Below, piece after piece: positions 1-9,155 of a stretch of 47,367 nt of DNA. Origin of the DNA: Alkalinema sp. RU_4_3 (GTDB lineage Bacteria; Cyanobacteriota; Cyanobacteriia; Leptolyngbyales; Leptolyngbyaceae). The stretch lies in assembly GCA_012031975.1 (NCBI GenBank), contig JAAUSA010000011.1:1-47367 (forward strand), read 5' to 3'. Each line of letters begins with the position of its first letter. Within the stretch, counting starts at the first letter, position 1. The position numbers and the translations under genes were made by a program. Below the pieces are notes generated by a model. That model did no database searches. It was given only the letters and a program-made list of their open reading frames with translations, and was not told the DNA's origin.

Positions 1-119
1 TGCCAATGATAGACTGGAAATCTTGAACTTTTGCATAGTATATAGGACGCTTTTAGACCAAGAGATCTATCCATTATATAACCTTCATGCCTGCTGTGGA
101 GGCGTTTGAGCAGAAGATT

Positions 120-443
120 TTAGACCGATCGCCGCCGATAGACAATCATCAGCATCAGCAAAAGGCAGCCCATACCCACCGCCGCCGGAAACAGGAGGGT
201 GGCGATCGAATAGGACTCCAGGGCCATCATAGCGATCCCATTGCGCACCGCAAACAACCCAAAGAAACCTAGGGACTCAGCATGGGGATTGGCATAGACT
301 TTTCTGAAGGTGGGTCCAAAGCCGAGTAGATCGACGATCGTCGCAATTACTACGGCCCATAGAGGATCGACTGGCAAATAGCACAGCGGAATCGCCGATA
401 GGGCTACCAGGATCGCTATCTCTATGCGATGCAGTACTTTCAT
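120..443 (-). CDS. small three-helix membrane protein (PQ-loop/SemiSWEET-like?)
   Basis: The 107-aa product is mostly hydrophobic, with three likely membrane helices at about residues 8-38, 58-76 and 78-101, and ends in a basic tail (YRRRSV). The segment DLLGFGPTFRKVYANPH, with an acidic residue in a helix followed by a GP turn and a basic stretch, recalls bacterial PQ-loop-like membrane proteins, whose members are often about twice this length. This copy may therefore be a half-length version. An in-frame stop lies six codons upstream of the ATG, so the protein cannot extend further in this frame. Its function is unknown; transport of a small molecule would be inference only. Confidence 0.6.
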   Translation of the reverse strand: MKVLHRIEIAILVALSAIPLCYLPVDPLWAVVIATIVDLLGFGPTFRKVYANPHAESLGFFGLFAVRNGIAMMALESYSIATLLFPAAVGMGCLLLMLMIVYRRRSV

Positions 444-451
444 GGCAATGA

Positions 452-622
452 ATGGTTATGTTCCTCGGGGTGAAAGCATCAACAGAATCGGATAGAACTA
501 GCTACAATCCAGGCATCACACCCGAATCGATCAATCAGCGCCTGAACCCTGGCACCTATCGCATCCGCATCAATCGCCGCTCCGGAGCACCCCAATACCT
601 GCTCACCTCCGTCCTATCCTAA
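452..622 (+). pseudogene. 56-aa ORF, likely 3' fragment of a secreted-protein gene
   Basis: This short open frame runs from ATG 452 (alternatives ATG 458, GTG 470) to TAA 620-622. Its second half contains NPGTYRIRINRRSG and ends YLLTSVLS. The pattern resembles the last beta strands of bacterial pre-peptidase C-terminal (PPC) domains of exported proteins. No upstream domain is present because the minus-strand membrane gene occupies that side, so a decayed gene end is more likely than a free-standing small protein. The assignment rests on pattern memory alone. Confidence 0.3.
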
Positions 623-630
623 CCACCCAT

Positions 631-676
631 AAAAAATCCGCACCAGCCGTCACTTACAGCAAAGTGTGGATTTTTT
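631..676. terminator. bidirectional intrinsic terminator
   Basis: A 13-bp stem is formed by 631-643 and 664-676 with a single G-T mismatch, enclosing a 20-nt loop. The arms carry A6 on the left and T6 on the right, so both strands end in a U-run. It sits between the converging 56-aa plus-strand fragment and the minus-strand exported-protein gene and can serve both. Confidence 0.75.
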
Positions 677-688
677 AATCCAACAAAC

Positions 689-1278
689 CTAGAACCTTGC
701 AGTCCCACTAGCCGTCCCCAAAGGAACCCCCCCAGTCAAAACCGGCCCACCCAGCGCATTATTCACCAGCGTCGCCAATTCCGTAGGCAACTCCATCGAA
801 ACCGAACTCGTAGAATAGACCCCATTCACCTGCGTCAACGCCATAACATTACCCGTAAACCGCACCAAAGGAACCCGTTTCGCTGGCGTCAGCGGCGTCA
901 CCTGCAACACACAGGACAGCACCGCCACAGAACTACTCACACTATTAATCGCACAGTTGTTCCCCGAGAACGTCAAATCGTCAACCGTCACCGAAATACT
1001 CTGATCCACCGTCACCGTCGCAATCCTAGAACCCGTATCCACCGATCCCCGCCCCGTCAATCCCACTGTTGGCTGAAGATTCGTCACCGACGGCGGCAAT
1101 GTCAAACCCGAAGACAGCAGAAAATCATTCGCCCGCTGCACCAACTCAGGCCGAAAATTCAAGGCACCGTCACCTTAGAAAAATTCAGAACCCCAGCATC
1201 CACAGGCCGCGCCGTCGCCAACAGCCCTAAATTAGCCACCACCAACCCGACAAAACCTAACCGTAAATAACTTTGCAT
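689..1278 (-). pseudogene. exported protein, frameshifted paralogue of the gene at 1474-2046
   Basis: The main frame (689-1162) matches the neighbouring exported protein almost throughout: NFRPEL, LTLP, the GSVDT-SRIAT segment, two cysteines in a C-x(16)-C spacing, the VPL-FTGN segment and the final PLGTASGTA. The matching signal peptide and the VLNFSKVTV segment are present upstream but in another frame, starting at ATG 1276-1278. They meet the body near 1163-1168, where one base is missing from the codon before TTG-AAT-TTT. In the paralogue this junction reads through normally. A single-base deletion, real or a sequencing error, inactivates the copy as given. The family is not recognised; a compact secreted beta protein with one disulfide is plausible. 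Confidence 0.7.
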
Positions 1279-1403
1279 AATTTAATACCCAAAAATCTAC
1301 CAGATAACAATATAATATTAATATACCCACAGATAATTCAACCCCCTTCACAATATTTTTAGAATAATTATCGATCGCAACCACCAACCCTATAAATACA
1401 AAC

Positions 1404-1444
1404 AAAAAATCCACACCAACTGCCAAAGCAATAAAGTGTGGATT
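1404..1444 (-). terminator. intrinsic terminator of the exported-protein gene
   Basis: A perfect 9-bp inverted repeat (AATCCACAC at 1408-1416, GTGTGGATT at 1436-1444) is followed on the minus strand by T6 (A6 on plus, 1404-1409). It lies 30 bp past the stop of the gene at 1474. The stem sequence is nearly the same as that of the terminator at 631-676, so the whole gene-plus-terminator unit appears to have been duplicated. Confidence 0.7.
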
Positions 1445-1473
1445 GCCACAAAAACTAAAAATTCAATTCAGAC

Positions 1474-2046
1474 CTAGGGTTTTGCAGTTCCAGACGCAGT
1501 CCCCAACGGTAAGCCTGGGGTCAAAATCTGCCGCCTTGCCAGCGTATTCACCGCCGTCGCCAACTCAGCCGGCAGCTCCATCGCCGCCGTACCACCCATC
1601 ACCAAGGACGCCGGATTGCCCGTGAACTTGATCAAAGGGACCCGTCTCGCCGCCGTCAGAGGAGACGCCTGGACCACACAGGAAAGCAACGCCGTAGAAC
1701 TGCTCGTATTAATGATCGAACAGTCCTTCCCCGATACAGTAATCCCCCGCACCGTCACAGCAACCTGCTGATCGATCAAAATGGTCGCAATCCTAGAAGT
1801 CGTATCAACGGACCCCTTCCCCGTCAAATTCACCGTCGGGCTAGCATTCGCCACCGCCGCAGGCAGCGTCAACCCCGCCCCCACAGCCAAATCCTTCGCC
1901 TGCGCCAACAGCTCAGGCCGAAAATTCAACGTCACCGTAACCTTCGAAAAGCTCAAAACCCGAGCATCCGCTGGCCGAGCTGCAGCCAAAAAGCCCGCAC
2001 TAGCCACAAAGAGGGCGATCGCACCCAAACGTAAAGAATGACGCAT
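1474..2046 (-). CDS. small exported protein of unknown family (intact paralogue)
   Basis: The product is 190 aa with a clear signal peptide: MRHSLRLG followed by a hydrophobic stretch and a cut site near AAARPADA. The start at 2046 is preferred over the in-frame ATG at 2061 because a GGAG ribosome site lies 9 nt before it and overlaps the earlier ATG. The mature part is rich in S, T and V, with beta-like repeats and two cysteines (KDCS and LSCV), which suggests one disulfide and export to periplasm or outside. It is closely similar to the frameshifted gene just downstream on the same strand, so the pair arose by tandem duplication. No catalytic motif is visible and the function is unknown. 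Confidence 0.75.
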   Translation of the reverse strand: MRHSLRLGAIALFVASAGFLAAARPADARVLSFSKVTVTLNFRPELLAQAKDLAVGAGLTLPAAVANASPTVNLTGKGSVDTTSRIATILIDQQVAVTVRGITVSGKDCSIINTSSSTALLSCVVQASPLTAARRVPLIKFTGNPASLVMGGTAAMELPAELATAVNTLARRQILTPGLPLGTASGTAKP

Positions 2047-2162
2047 AGAATAAATCTCCATGAAATATAATTAATATTGGACCAAATATCCAGATATTCA
2101 TAGAAAAATCAATCAACTTCACAGTATCTTCATCTGGCCAGATGAAAATAAGCAACATCTGA

Positions 2163-3515
2163 CTAGATCACCTGCCGCAGCGCCGCCATCACTTCCTGAA
2201 TATCCCCAAACCTTGCCTCAGCCTCCGGATGGGTCAGCCGCAACAGCAGATCGCCCATCTTGCTATCCATCTCCCCACCCACCTTCGGGTAGAACCGATA
2301 GCCATCCCCGCCCTGGCCGTAGAAATCCCCCGGCTCCTGCCCCGTCAGTAAAAAGGTCAGCGTCGTCCCCAACCCATACTGGTCCGTCTGGAAGGTCGCC
2401 ACCCCATTACGCTGCTCCGGCGCCGCATAGCTCGCCGTATCAAACCCCGTCGCCGTCTGCCAATTCAACATCCGAATCAGGCCAAAATCCGTCAACACAA
2501 TGCCATGGCCCGATCGCAACACCGATCGCCGGATCAAATGGGCCGGGGTCAAATTCGCATGGACCAGCCCCCGCTCATGGAGATGGGCCAGCACCTCACA
2601 GATCTCGATCCCCCAGGCAATTACCTCCGATCGCGACACCGGACCATAATTATTCACATACTGCGACAGTGACTGGCCATACACCATCTCCGTCACCAAA
2701 TAAACCCGCTCCTCCAGGGTCAACACCTCCACCACCCGAGGCAAAGAAGGATGATTCAACGGCTCCAAACTATGGGCCAACTGGGTAAACTGCTGAATCG
2801 CCAACTTATCCTTGGCCCACTGGGGATTGAGGGTCTTGATCGCCACCACATGGCCATTCTTCCAAGCCATACAGGTGATCGCCGTCTCGCCCTTACCCAG
2901 TATCTTGACCACCTGGTACTCGCCGATCGTCTGAAGCACCCGCATCGGTCGCCCCGTCGTCGGCGAAAACAGCGGCTCATTGGAGCTCGTACCCGGATTT
3001 TCGCTCGGTGCAATATTCGTCGCCGACTCCAGCAGCTTCGAGTCAATATCCGCAATATTCGGCAGCCCTAGGGTATTGGGAATATCGTCATCCGACTCCG
3101 GCAAAAACGAAGGCCGTCCCACGGTCCCCACATCTGAAGGCTTCGTCGGAATCCGCCCCGCCGGAGGCGCCCCCAGATGGACCTGGAGATTTGGCCCCGA
3201 TCGCGCCAGTCGGAAGGTCAACCCATCTTGAACAGGCACCCGGATCACCCGCTTACCATCAATGTAAGTGCCATTGGCTCCCAGACTCACCACCTCCCAA
3301 CTGTCCGCCGACTGTCTCAGCTCCACATGGTGACGCGAAACCACAGCACTGTAGAGGACCACCTGATTGTCCGTCGATCGGCCAATCCGAATCACATCAT
3401 CGCGCTCGAAGGTCCAGCTCTGAACTGGGGTGGATTGAATAGGATGTAGCAACGTTAGGGTAATCACGCGGGTCTCAACAGCTTTGGCAGCCTGCGGGTA
3501 GGAGGAGGAGTTCAC
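2163..3515 (-). CDS. FHA domain protein fused to a Ser/Thr kinase-like domain (probable pseudokinase)
   Basis: The 450-aa protein begins with an FHA phosphothreonine-binding domain (about residues 20-105: RIGRS 43-47, SRHH 60-63, NGTYIDG 81-87). A linker of about 95 residues leads to a kinase fold (about 200-440). The glycine loop (GKGETA 207-212), the ATP lysine (VAIK, K227) and DFG (343-345) are present. The catalytic loop, normally HRDxxxxN, reads HANLTPAH (319-326), so both the catalytic Asp and the metal-binding Asn are replaced. That predicts ATP binding without normal phosphotransfer. The start is GTG. The next gene upstream on the same strand is also an FHA protein, 104 bp away, so the two probably act together in phospho-signalling. 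An unusual active kinase cannot be excluded. Confidence 0.85.
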   Translation of the reverse strand: MNSSSYPQAAKAVETRVITLTLLHPIQSTPVQSWTFERDDVIRIGRSTDNQVVLYSAVVSRHHVELRQSADSWEVVSLGANGTYIDGKRVIRVPVQDGLTFRLARSGPNLQVHLGAPPAGRIPTKPSDVGTVGRPSFLPESDDDIPNTLGLPNIADIDSKLLESATNIAPSENPGTSSNEPLFSPTTGRPMRVLQTIGEYQVVKILGKGETAITCMAWKNGHVVAIKTLNPQWAKDKLAIQQFTQLAHSLEPLNHPSLPRVVEVLTLEERVYLVTEMVYGQSLSQYVNNYGPVSRSEVIAWGIEICEVLAHLHERGLVHANLTPAHLIRRSVLRSGHGIVLTDFGLIRMLNWQTATGFDTASYAAPEQRNGVATFQTDQYGLGTTLTFLLTGQEPGDFYGQGGDGYRFYPKVGGEMDSKMGDLLLRLTHPEAEARFGDIQEVMAALRQVI

Positions 3516-3619
3516 TTTCCAACAATTTAGCGGGGTTAATGTAGCAATTTTGGCATGGATTGCTCTCCGTAGAGAGACAGTTTTGCAACATTTATGGGTA
3601 ACCTACGACAGATTTGGGC

Positions 3620-4279
3620 CTAAACCTGAAACAGGAAAGAAACTTTATCGCCCTTACCGAGGGCAATACGATCGCCCGGACGCAGGCGGTAGCGGTTCCC
3701 TGAGGGCAGGGGAGCACCGTTGACGTAGGTGCCATTGGAGCTGCCCGTATCTTCAAGGTAATGGGCATCGCCCTCCACCCGAATATCCGCATGGACGCGG
3801 GAGACAATCTCGGAGTCCGTCAATCCCGAAACGTCAATGTCCGGGGGCACCCGATCATTAGGCTTACCCAGATGGATCAGCGGTAGACCTTGGGGCAATT
3901 CGATCAGGCGCTCCGACTGCACATGCAGCAGTCGAGCCGTGACCTGTTGAAGCTGGGTCGAACCCTGGGCTGGGCTGCCGACCGAGTTCGGCACATTGCT
4001 GATCAAGGCCTCTAGGGCATCGATCTCAATGGGGTTGGGCAAAATGGGGTCGGGCAACACCAATGGATCCGGAGTCACTGGTACGGGGGGCGGCGGTACC
4101 GCCATCCCCATATTCGCCAACTTGAGATCCTGGCCGCATTGGCCACAGAAAGCACTATCTACCCGCGCCGAAGCCCCGCAATTAGGGCATTGGGCCGTGG
4201 CCGCGAGGGGCGTATAGCAGGCCTCACATTGGACGGCGGCGGCGGGATTCTGATGATTGCAATTTGGGCAGACTGTCAT
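3620..4279 (-). CDS. double zinc-ribbon FHA domain protein
   Basis: The 219-aa protein has two N-terminal CxxC zinc knuckle pairs (C4, C7, C18, C21 and C31, C34, C45, C48), a proline-rich linker (about 60-85) and a C-terminal FHA domain (about 125-219, with SRVH and SSNGTYVNG). FHA domains bind phosphothreonine peptides. The zinc ribbons probably mediate protein contacts. ATG 4279, just before CPNC, is taken as the start; an upstream in-frame TTG would add only five residues. The gene starts 15 bp after the pgl stop and is followed by the FHA-kinase gene, suggesting one transcription unit. The partner phosphoprotein is unknown. Confidence 0.85.
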   Translation of the reverse strand: MTVCPNCNHQNPAAAVQCEACYTPLAATAQCPNCGASARVDSAFCGQCGQDLKLANMGMAVPPPPVPVTPDPLVLPDPILPNPIEIDALEALISNVPNSVGSPAQGSTQLQQVTARLLHVQSERLIELPQGLPLIHLGKPNDRVPPDIDVSGLTDSEIVSRVHADIRVEGDAHYLEDTGSSNGTYVNGAPLPSGNRYRLRPGDRIALGKGDKVSFLFQV

Positions 4280-4294
4280 GACGGGTAGACTCAA

Positions 4295-5038
4295 CTATTG
4301 CTTCTCTTGTACTGGTATTCCCTTCCCGGCGGCAGAATCGAGCAACCATATCAAATTTTCTTGGGCCGAAACGGCTCTTGATGGATAGGTTTCGTTGCTG
4401 CCGTCGGGGGAAAAGACTTGCTGGAGGGCCGTTTGCTTGTTTTCTCCGGCGACCATGAATAGGACCGTGCGGGCCTGGTTTAGTAAAGGATAGGTGAAGG
4501 TCAGGCGAGGTTGGCCCGATTTTTCGCCGACGGTGACGAGGGCATCGCAGACCTGGAGGGCCTCTGTGCCAGGAAACAGGGATGCAGTATGGCCGTCATC
4601 GCCCATGCCTAGCAGGACCACGTCTAGCTGGGGAATCTGGAGAGGTTCGCCTGGTAAGAGCTGGAAGAAGTCGCTGATGTGGGCCGCATGGAGGGCAGCA
4701 TCGGCGGCGGGATCGCCCCCCGCCGTGGGCATGGGATGGATGTTTTCCCAGGGAATGGTGATGCGATCGATCAGGGCCTCTCGGGCCATGCGATAGTTGC
4801 TGTCGGGATGGTCCTCGGGGACGTAGCGCTCGTCGCCCCAGAAGAGGTGAATCTTGGACCAGGGGAGTGCTGACTGGGCCAGTTTTTCGTACAGGGGTTT
4901 TGGGGTGCCGCCGCCTGCGAGTACGAAGGTGGCACTACCGCGCTTGGCGATCGCATCCTCTAGGAGCAAGATAACTTCCTCGTAGGCTCGATCGACCAAA
5001 GCTTGCAGATCCGGCAAAATTTCAACGCGCCTAACCAT
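4295..5038 (-). CDS. pgl: 6-phosphogluconolactonase
   Basis: This 247-aa enzyme hydrolyses 6-phosphogluconolactone to 6-phosphogluconate, the second step of the oxidative pentose phosphate pathway, in the cytoplasm. Family motifs are clear: the early AGGGTPKPLYE phosphate loop, WGDERYVPEDHPDSNY, and GMGDDGHTASLFPG near the centre. The length is normal for the DevB/SOL-type enzyme. ATG 5038 is chosen because homology starts with VEILPDL just after it; the long upstream extension in the same frame overlaps the divergent gene and looks non-coding. It is divergent from the sugar transferase gene (55-bp gap) and heads the unit with the two FHA genes. Confidence 0.95.
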   Translation of the reverse strand: MVRRVEILPDLQALVDRAYEEVILLLEDAIAKRGSATFVLAGGGTPKPLYEKLAQSALPWSKIHLFWGDERYVPEDHPDSNYRMAREALIDRITIPWENIHPMPTAGGDPAADAALHAAHISDFFQLLPGEPLQIPQLDVVLLGMGDDGHTASLFPGTEALQVCDALVTVGEKSGQPRLTFTYPLLNQARTVLFMVAGENKQTALQQVFSPDGSNETYPSRAVSAQENLIWLLDSAAGKGIPVQEKQ

Positions 5039-5093
5039 GAGAATTGTTCCATGATGGTGGTTCCATCTGTCAGCATAGACGAGGCAGCTCAAA

Positions 5094-6533
5094 GTGGCAC
5101 AGATAAAACCGCCGCCCACACAAAAATTAGAGGATCTGCGGGCACCGAGGCAGGGTCGCCAGACATTGAGCTTAAGCTGGCGCTGGCGGAGGGTTTTAGC
5201 GCTGCTTGTCACGGATATCTGGGGGCTGGCCCTAGCTTGGAAGCTGGCGGCCACCTTGAATCAGCTCTATTCGCCGCTGCCGCCCACCTTGGACTGGGGG
5301 AATTGGGGGGGATTGCCGGGGTTGTTTTGGCTGTTTGGGGCGGTGACGGTGGGGGTTTTGGCGCGGGGGGGGCTGTATGGGGCGCCCAGGGAGCAGCGGG
5401 ACTATGTGCGAGCGGGGCAGTTGATCAGTCTGGTGTACCTGCTGGGGCTGGTGTTGCAGTATTTCTATGATCCGAAGCTGGCGCCGCCGCGATCGCTCGT
5501 GGCATCGGCCTGGCTGGGCACTGTGGTGCTGGTGATGGGGTTCCGCATGGTGATGACGGGGCTATTGGCCCAGATTGAGGGGCGGCGGACCCAGGTGAGG
5601 ATTTTTCTGATTGCCCCGGCCCATCGTTTGGCTAAGTTGGCTAAGGTATTGCAGCGGCAGCCACACTATAGGGTGGTGGGGGCAGCCTTTTCTAGCATGG
5701 TCAAAAGTGAGGCGATTTTCGGGGCGATCGAGCGATCCCAGGCCCAGGAGGTGCTGGCGGAGAGTTTGCCGGAGACGGAACTGGCCTCTAATTTGTATTG
5801 GCAGCTGAGGCGATCGCAAATCACCCTGCGACTGATTCCGTCCAGTGTGGAGATGCTGCATCGGCGGGGCATGCCGGAGATCTTCGCGGGGGTGCCGACC
5901 CTGCGGATGGAGCCGCCATTGCTGGGGGGCTTGGACTATCGGTTTAAGCAGTATGGCGATCGGGTTTTCGCCCTGGGATTGTTAATTTTGCTGCTGCCAC
6001 TGATGGTGGTGGTGGCGATCGCCATTCGGGTCTTGTCCCCAGGGCCTGTGTTTTTTCGCCAGGAGCGGGTGGGGCTCTATGGTCGGCCCTTCCGGATTTG
6101 GAAGTTTCGGACGATGGTGGTGGAGGCCCCGGCGTTGCAGGCTGAGTTGGAGGCGGAGAACATTACGGATGGGGTGATGTTCAAGTTAAAGGCCGATCCG
6201 AGGGTGACTAAGGTGGGGGATTTTTTGCGGCGATCGAGCATTGATGAATTGCCGCAGTTGCTGAATGTGGTGCTGGGGCAGATGAGTTTGGTGGGGCCGC
6301 GTCCCTTGCCCGTGCGAGATGTGGAACGCTTTGACCCCTGGCACCATGTGAGACATCGGGTGCTGCCGGGGATTACTGGGTTATGGCAGATTTCGGGGCG
6401 ATCGACGATTGAGGAATTCAGTGATGCGGCGCGGTTGGATCTGTACTATATCGATTACTGGTCCTTGAATTTGGATTTGGAGATTTTGATCGAGACCGCC
6501 CGAATTGTATTGTTTGGCCATGGAGCTTATTAA
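5094..6533 (+). CDS. polyprenyl-phosphate sugar-1-phosphate transferase (exopolysaccharide initiation)
   Basis: The 479-aa membrane enzyme is predicted to move a sugar-1-phosphate from a nucleotide sugar to undecaprenyl phosphate, the first step of repeat-unit assembly for exopolysaccharide or O-antigen. About four N-terminal helices (about 30-165) precede a soluble segment. A further helix near 285-310 leads into the bacterial sugar transferase domain: GPVFFRQERVG, KFRTM, the DELPQLLNV-SLVGPRP block and PGITGLWQISGRS. This is the WbaP/CpsE-like polyprenyl glycosylphosphotransferase layout. The start is GTG 5094, with GAGG 9 nt upstream; an in-frame stop at 5076-5078 rules out earlier starts. 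The ligase-type gene begins at the base after its stop, so the two form an operon. Confidence 0.9.
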   Translation: MAQIKPPPTQKLEDLRAPRQGRQTLSLSWRWRRVLALLVTDIWGLALAWKLAATLNQLYSPLPPTLDWGNWGGLPGLFWLFGAVTVGVLARGGLYGAPREQRDYVRAGQLISLVYLLGLVLQYFYDPKLAPPRSLVASAWLGTVVLVMGFRMVMTGLLAQIEGRRTQVRIFLIAPAHRLAKLAKVLQRQPHYRVVGAAFSSMVKSEAIFGAIERSQAQEVLAESLPETELASNLYWQLRRSQITLRLIPSSVEMLHRRGMPEIFAGVPTLRMEPPLLGGLDYRFKQYGDRVFALGLLILLLPLMVVVAIAIRVLSPGPVFFRQERVGLYGRPFRIWKFRTMVVEAPALQAELEAENITDGVMFKLKADPRVTKVGDFLRRSSIDELPQLLNVVLGQMSLVGPRPLPVRDVERFDPWHHVRHRVLPGITGLWQISGRSTIEEFSDAARLDLYYIDYWSLNLDLEILIETARIVLFGHGAY

Positions 6534-9124
6534 ATGACTGCTCAGACTTCTACCCGTACTTCGCTATTGCCTGTTTTGGTCGCAGCATTTTTATGCGCTA
6601 TTGACGCTGGCGCCGAACAGTCACAGCTTAATTGTGAGCTGGCCCTGGGTCGCTGTATGGCAATTGGCGTTTGTCTCTCCAGTGTTGTGGCTAGCGTTGC
6701 AAATCTTCCAGGGCAGGCGGTTAGTCAGGTTTGGGTCAGGCCGCGATCTGTGGCTGGGGGCGGTAGCGATCGCCACAATTATCAGCATGGTGCGATCGCC
6801 CTTGGGATTGCAGAGTCAATGGCAGGGCTGGATTGTTCTGGCCTCTGTGGGGGCGGTCTATGCCCTGTCCGAACCGATGGCGCGATCGCGGGAAAAACTA
6901 CTGCGTTTTCAGGGCTATTTAAGTTTGGGGTTTATCGCCCTGAGCCTCTTGCTCTGGGTCACCCAAACCTGGCAGCCCGCCTTGCAAAACCTCGCCCAGA
7001 TTAAACAGGTCACCGGCTCGATCTCGGGTTTAATTTCTCCGACATTGCAGCGCGCAACTGGGCACCCCTGGGCCATCAAAACTACGTGGCGGGCTATCTC
7101 TGTTTGGCGATTCCCCTACTTGTGGGGTTAGGTGTTATGCCGAATCAACCTAGCGCTGCGGCAGGGGCTGGCCCCCTAAATCCCCCAATACTGGGGGACT
7201 TTGAAACAGATTTGGCTCGGAAGTCCCCCAGTATTGGGGGGGTTGGGGGGGCGGTTCGGCGAGGTCTCTGCTGTTTCTAATCGGCGCGGGATTCGGCATT
7301 TTAGATCTGTATACGACCAGTTCGCGATCGGGCTGGATCGGCATAATCATCGGCACCCTAGCAATGTTCTATACCTGGGTGCGCGGCCAGAATCTACCTG
7401 CGAAGTGGATTAAACTGGGTGGAACTGCCGCCGTAGTTTTACTCCTTGCCGGAATTTTCAGCAATCAGCGCTGGCAGAAATTGGGGGCGGCGATCGCCAC
7501 AGGTCAGATGCCCGGCGATTTTAACTATCGCTTGATTACGATCGCCACGGGCTGGAATATGGGATTGCAAAACCTATTCACAGGTACAGGGCCAGGATCG
7601 GTGCCGTTACTTTATGCTAAATACCGCCCGCTATGGGGTGGCTGGGAAGCAGAACAGGCCTATCAACTCCATAGTTTACCCGTTCAAATCTGGGCGGAAT
7701 TGGGCCTGATGGGTGTGGGTTTGATGGTGGGATTATTCATCATTCTATTTCGACAATTCCGTAAAACAGACAGGAGCGATCGCCTCAGCCTCAGCATTTT
7801 CGTGAGCCTGATCGCCTACGGTGTGCAGTCGCTCTGGGATTACCAACTCGACAATCCTGCGATCGCTGGAATGCTCATCATCCTAATCACCGCCCTCTGG
7901 AAATCCGATGGCGTGAGGAAACCACTGTTGCCTGTCAAAACGACTAAACTGCTGGCCCTCGCAATCGTCGCAGTTTTAACCGTCGGTCTGATTATTGTAT
8001 TCCCGATCGATCGCGCCTGGGCCACGGCCTACCAGGGGTTTGCTGCCCTCAATCGTGCGCTCAATGCCGAAGACCCAAAAATCCAACAGACCGAATTCCA
8101 ATCCTTCACCACCGCCCTCACCACCGCCCACCAAATCCAGCCCCAAAACCCCTACTACAGCCAGCAACTCGCCTGGGTCCTGGGCGATCGCGGTTTGCGC
8201 ACCAATAATCCGGCTTTAGTTAAGGAATCCATTGCCTGGTTCGACCGCAGTAAAAAAACAGGCCTCTCCCAGGAATTTTCCGCCACCAACCAAGGCTGGC
8301 TTCTACTCCAGAGCGATCCCGTCCGCGCCGCCCAATCCTTCCGAGAAGCAGCCACGCTGTTACCCAGTAAACGAGGCTTGTTCTACGGCCTGGGTTTAAG
8401 TCTGCTCTACCAAGGAAAGGTGGACCTAGCGATCGAATCGATCGCCCTAGAATGCCTGCGCGAACCCCTGTTCATCGCCAGTCCCCTTTGGCAAAACCCC
8501 AAACAAAAGGTGCTCTACGACCAAGTACTCAATCGTCTAAATGGCTTCTACGAAACCCTGATCGCCACCAAAAATGAAGCCCTGACGGGGTTCCTTCGCC
8601 ATGAGCAGACTAGCCTCCAGTGGTGGAGAGGCGATCGCGCAGGCGTGGAAAAACAATTGCAATCGGGGGTCTCTTTCCCTGAAATCCAAATCCTGTGGGA
8701 TTTAGAAGCGGGGCGATCGCCAAAGTTAGACGCATTACAGGACGACGTAGCCCGTTGGACCGTCATGGCCTGGACCGATCCCCCGGCCCGTCTCGCCAAC
8801 CTCCTGACTGCCTGGGCCGTCAGACATCAAACCCTCCCCCCCAAGGCCCTAATCCAGCAGCTCAAAACCACCATGGACCAGTCCAAGCAATTCGAGCAAT
8901 GGGTGCGATCGAATCCCAGGGAAACAAAGCGCGTTCGATCGGGCTTCAATGTCCTCAGCCGCAACATGGATGGCATTCCCCCGACGGACTTTACCCCCTT
9001 TGTCGAGAATGTTGTCATGACGGATTTGTACCGCCATCTGCTGCGATCAGACGGCTATTTCCCCGCCTTCGATCGGGCCTTGCAGCCCCTAAAGCAGGAT
9101 TTTCTGAAGCGATCGGCGCTATAA
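6534..9124 (+). pseudogene. O-antigen ligase/polymerase-type membrane protein, disrupted
   Basis: Three reading frames must be joined to recover one multi-helix O-antigen ligase (Wzy_C/WaaL-like) protein. Frame one (6534 to about 6600) gives the N-terminus. Frame two (about 6600-7025) gives several membrane helices. Frame three (about 7025-7165) contains the conserved NWAPLGHQNYVAGY block. After an inserted 82-bp palindromic repeat (7171-7252) the protein resumes at LLFLIGAGFG (about 7268) through the DLYTTSSRSGW and GTGPGSVPLLYAKYRP blocks. A C-terminal region of about 400 residues is helical and TPR-like. In this family the enzyme joins or polymerises lipid-linked glycans at the membrane. 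As given, the gene has two single-base frameshifts plus the insertion, so at least the latter is probably a true lesion. An active C-terminal product from an internal start cannot be excluded. Confidence 0.8.
7171..7252. repeat. 82-bp GC-rich inverted-repeat element inside the O-antigen ligase gene
   Basis: Two arms of about 30 bp in inverted orientation (7171-7202 and about 7221-7252) enclose an 18-bp centre. Each arm contains its own hairpin (CCCCCA-ATAC-TGGGGG). The left arm recurs, as its reverse complement and nearly exactly, at 23770-23802. The element lies between conserved blocks of the host gene and adds residues that do not belong to the family. Dispersed palindromic repeats of this C5/G5 type occur in many cyanobacterial genomes. 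No clear target duplication was found. Confidence 0.75.
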
Positions 9125-9155
9125 TAGCAGCACTACAGCCGTGGAGCATTGATGC

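Noticed and set aside
1232-1426. 64-aa hydrophobic minus-strand ORF
   Set aside because: It spans the terminator region and the signal-peptide region of the frameshifted gene in another frame, and its hydrophobicity comes from AT-rich sequence.
5003-5470. 155-aa Gly/Ala-rich plus-strand ORF
   Set aside because: It is an alternative frame of the sugar transferase gene, with low-complexity composition from GC-rich codons.
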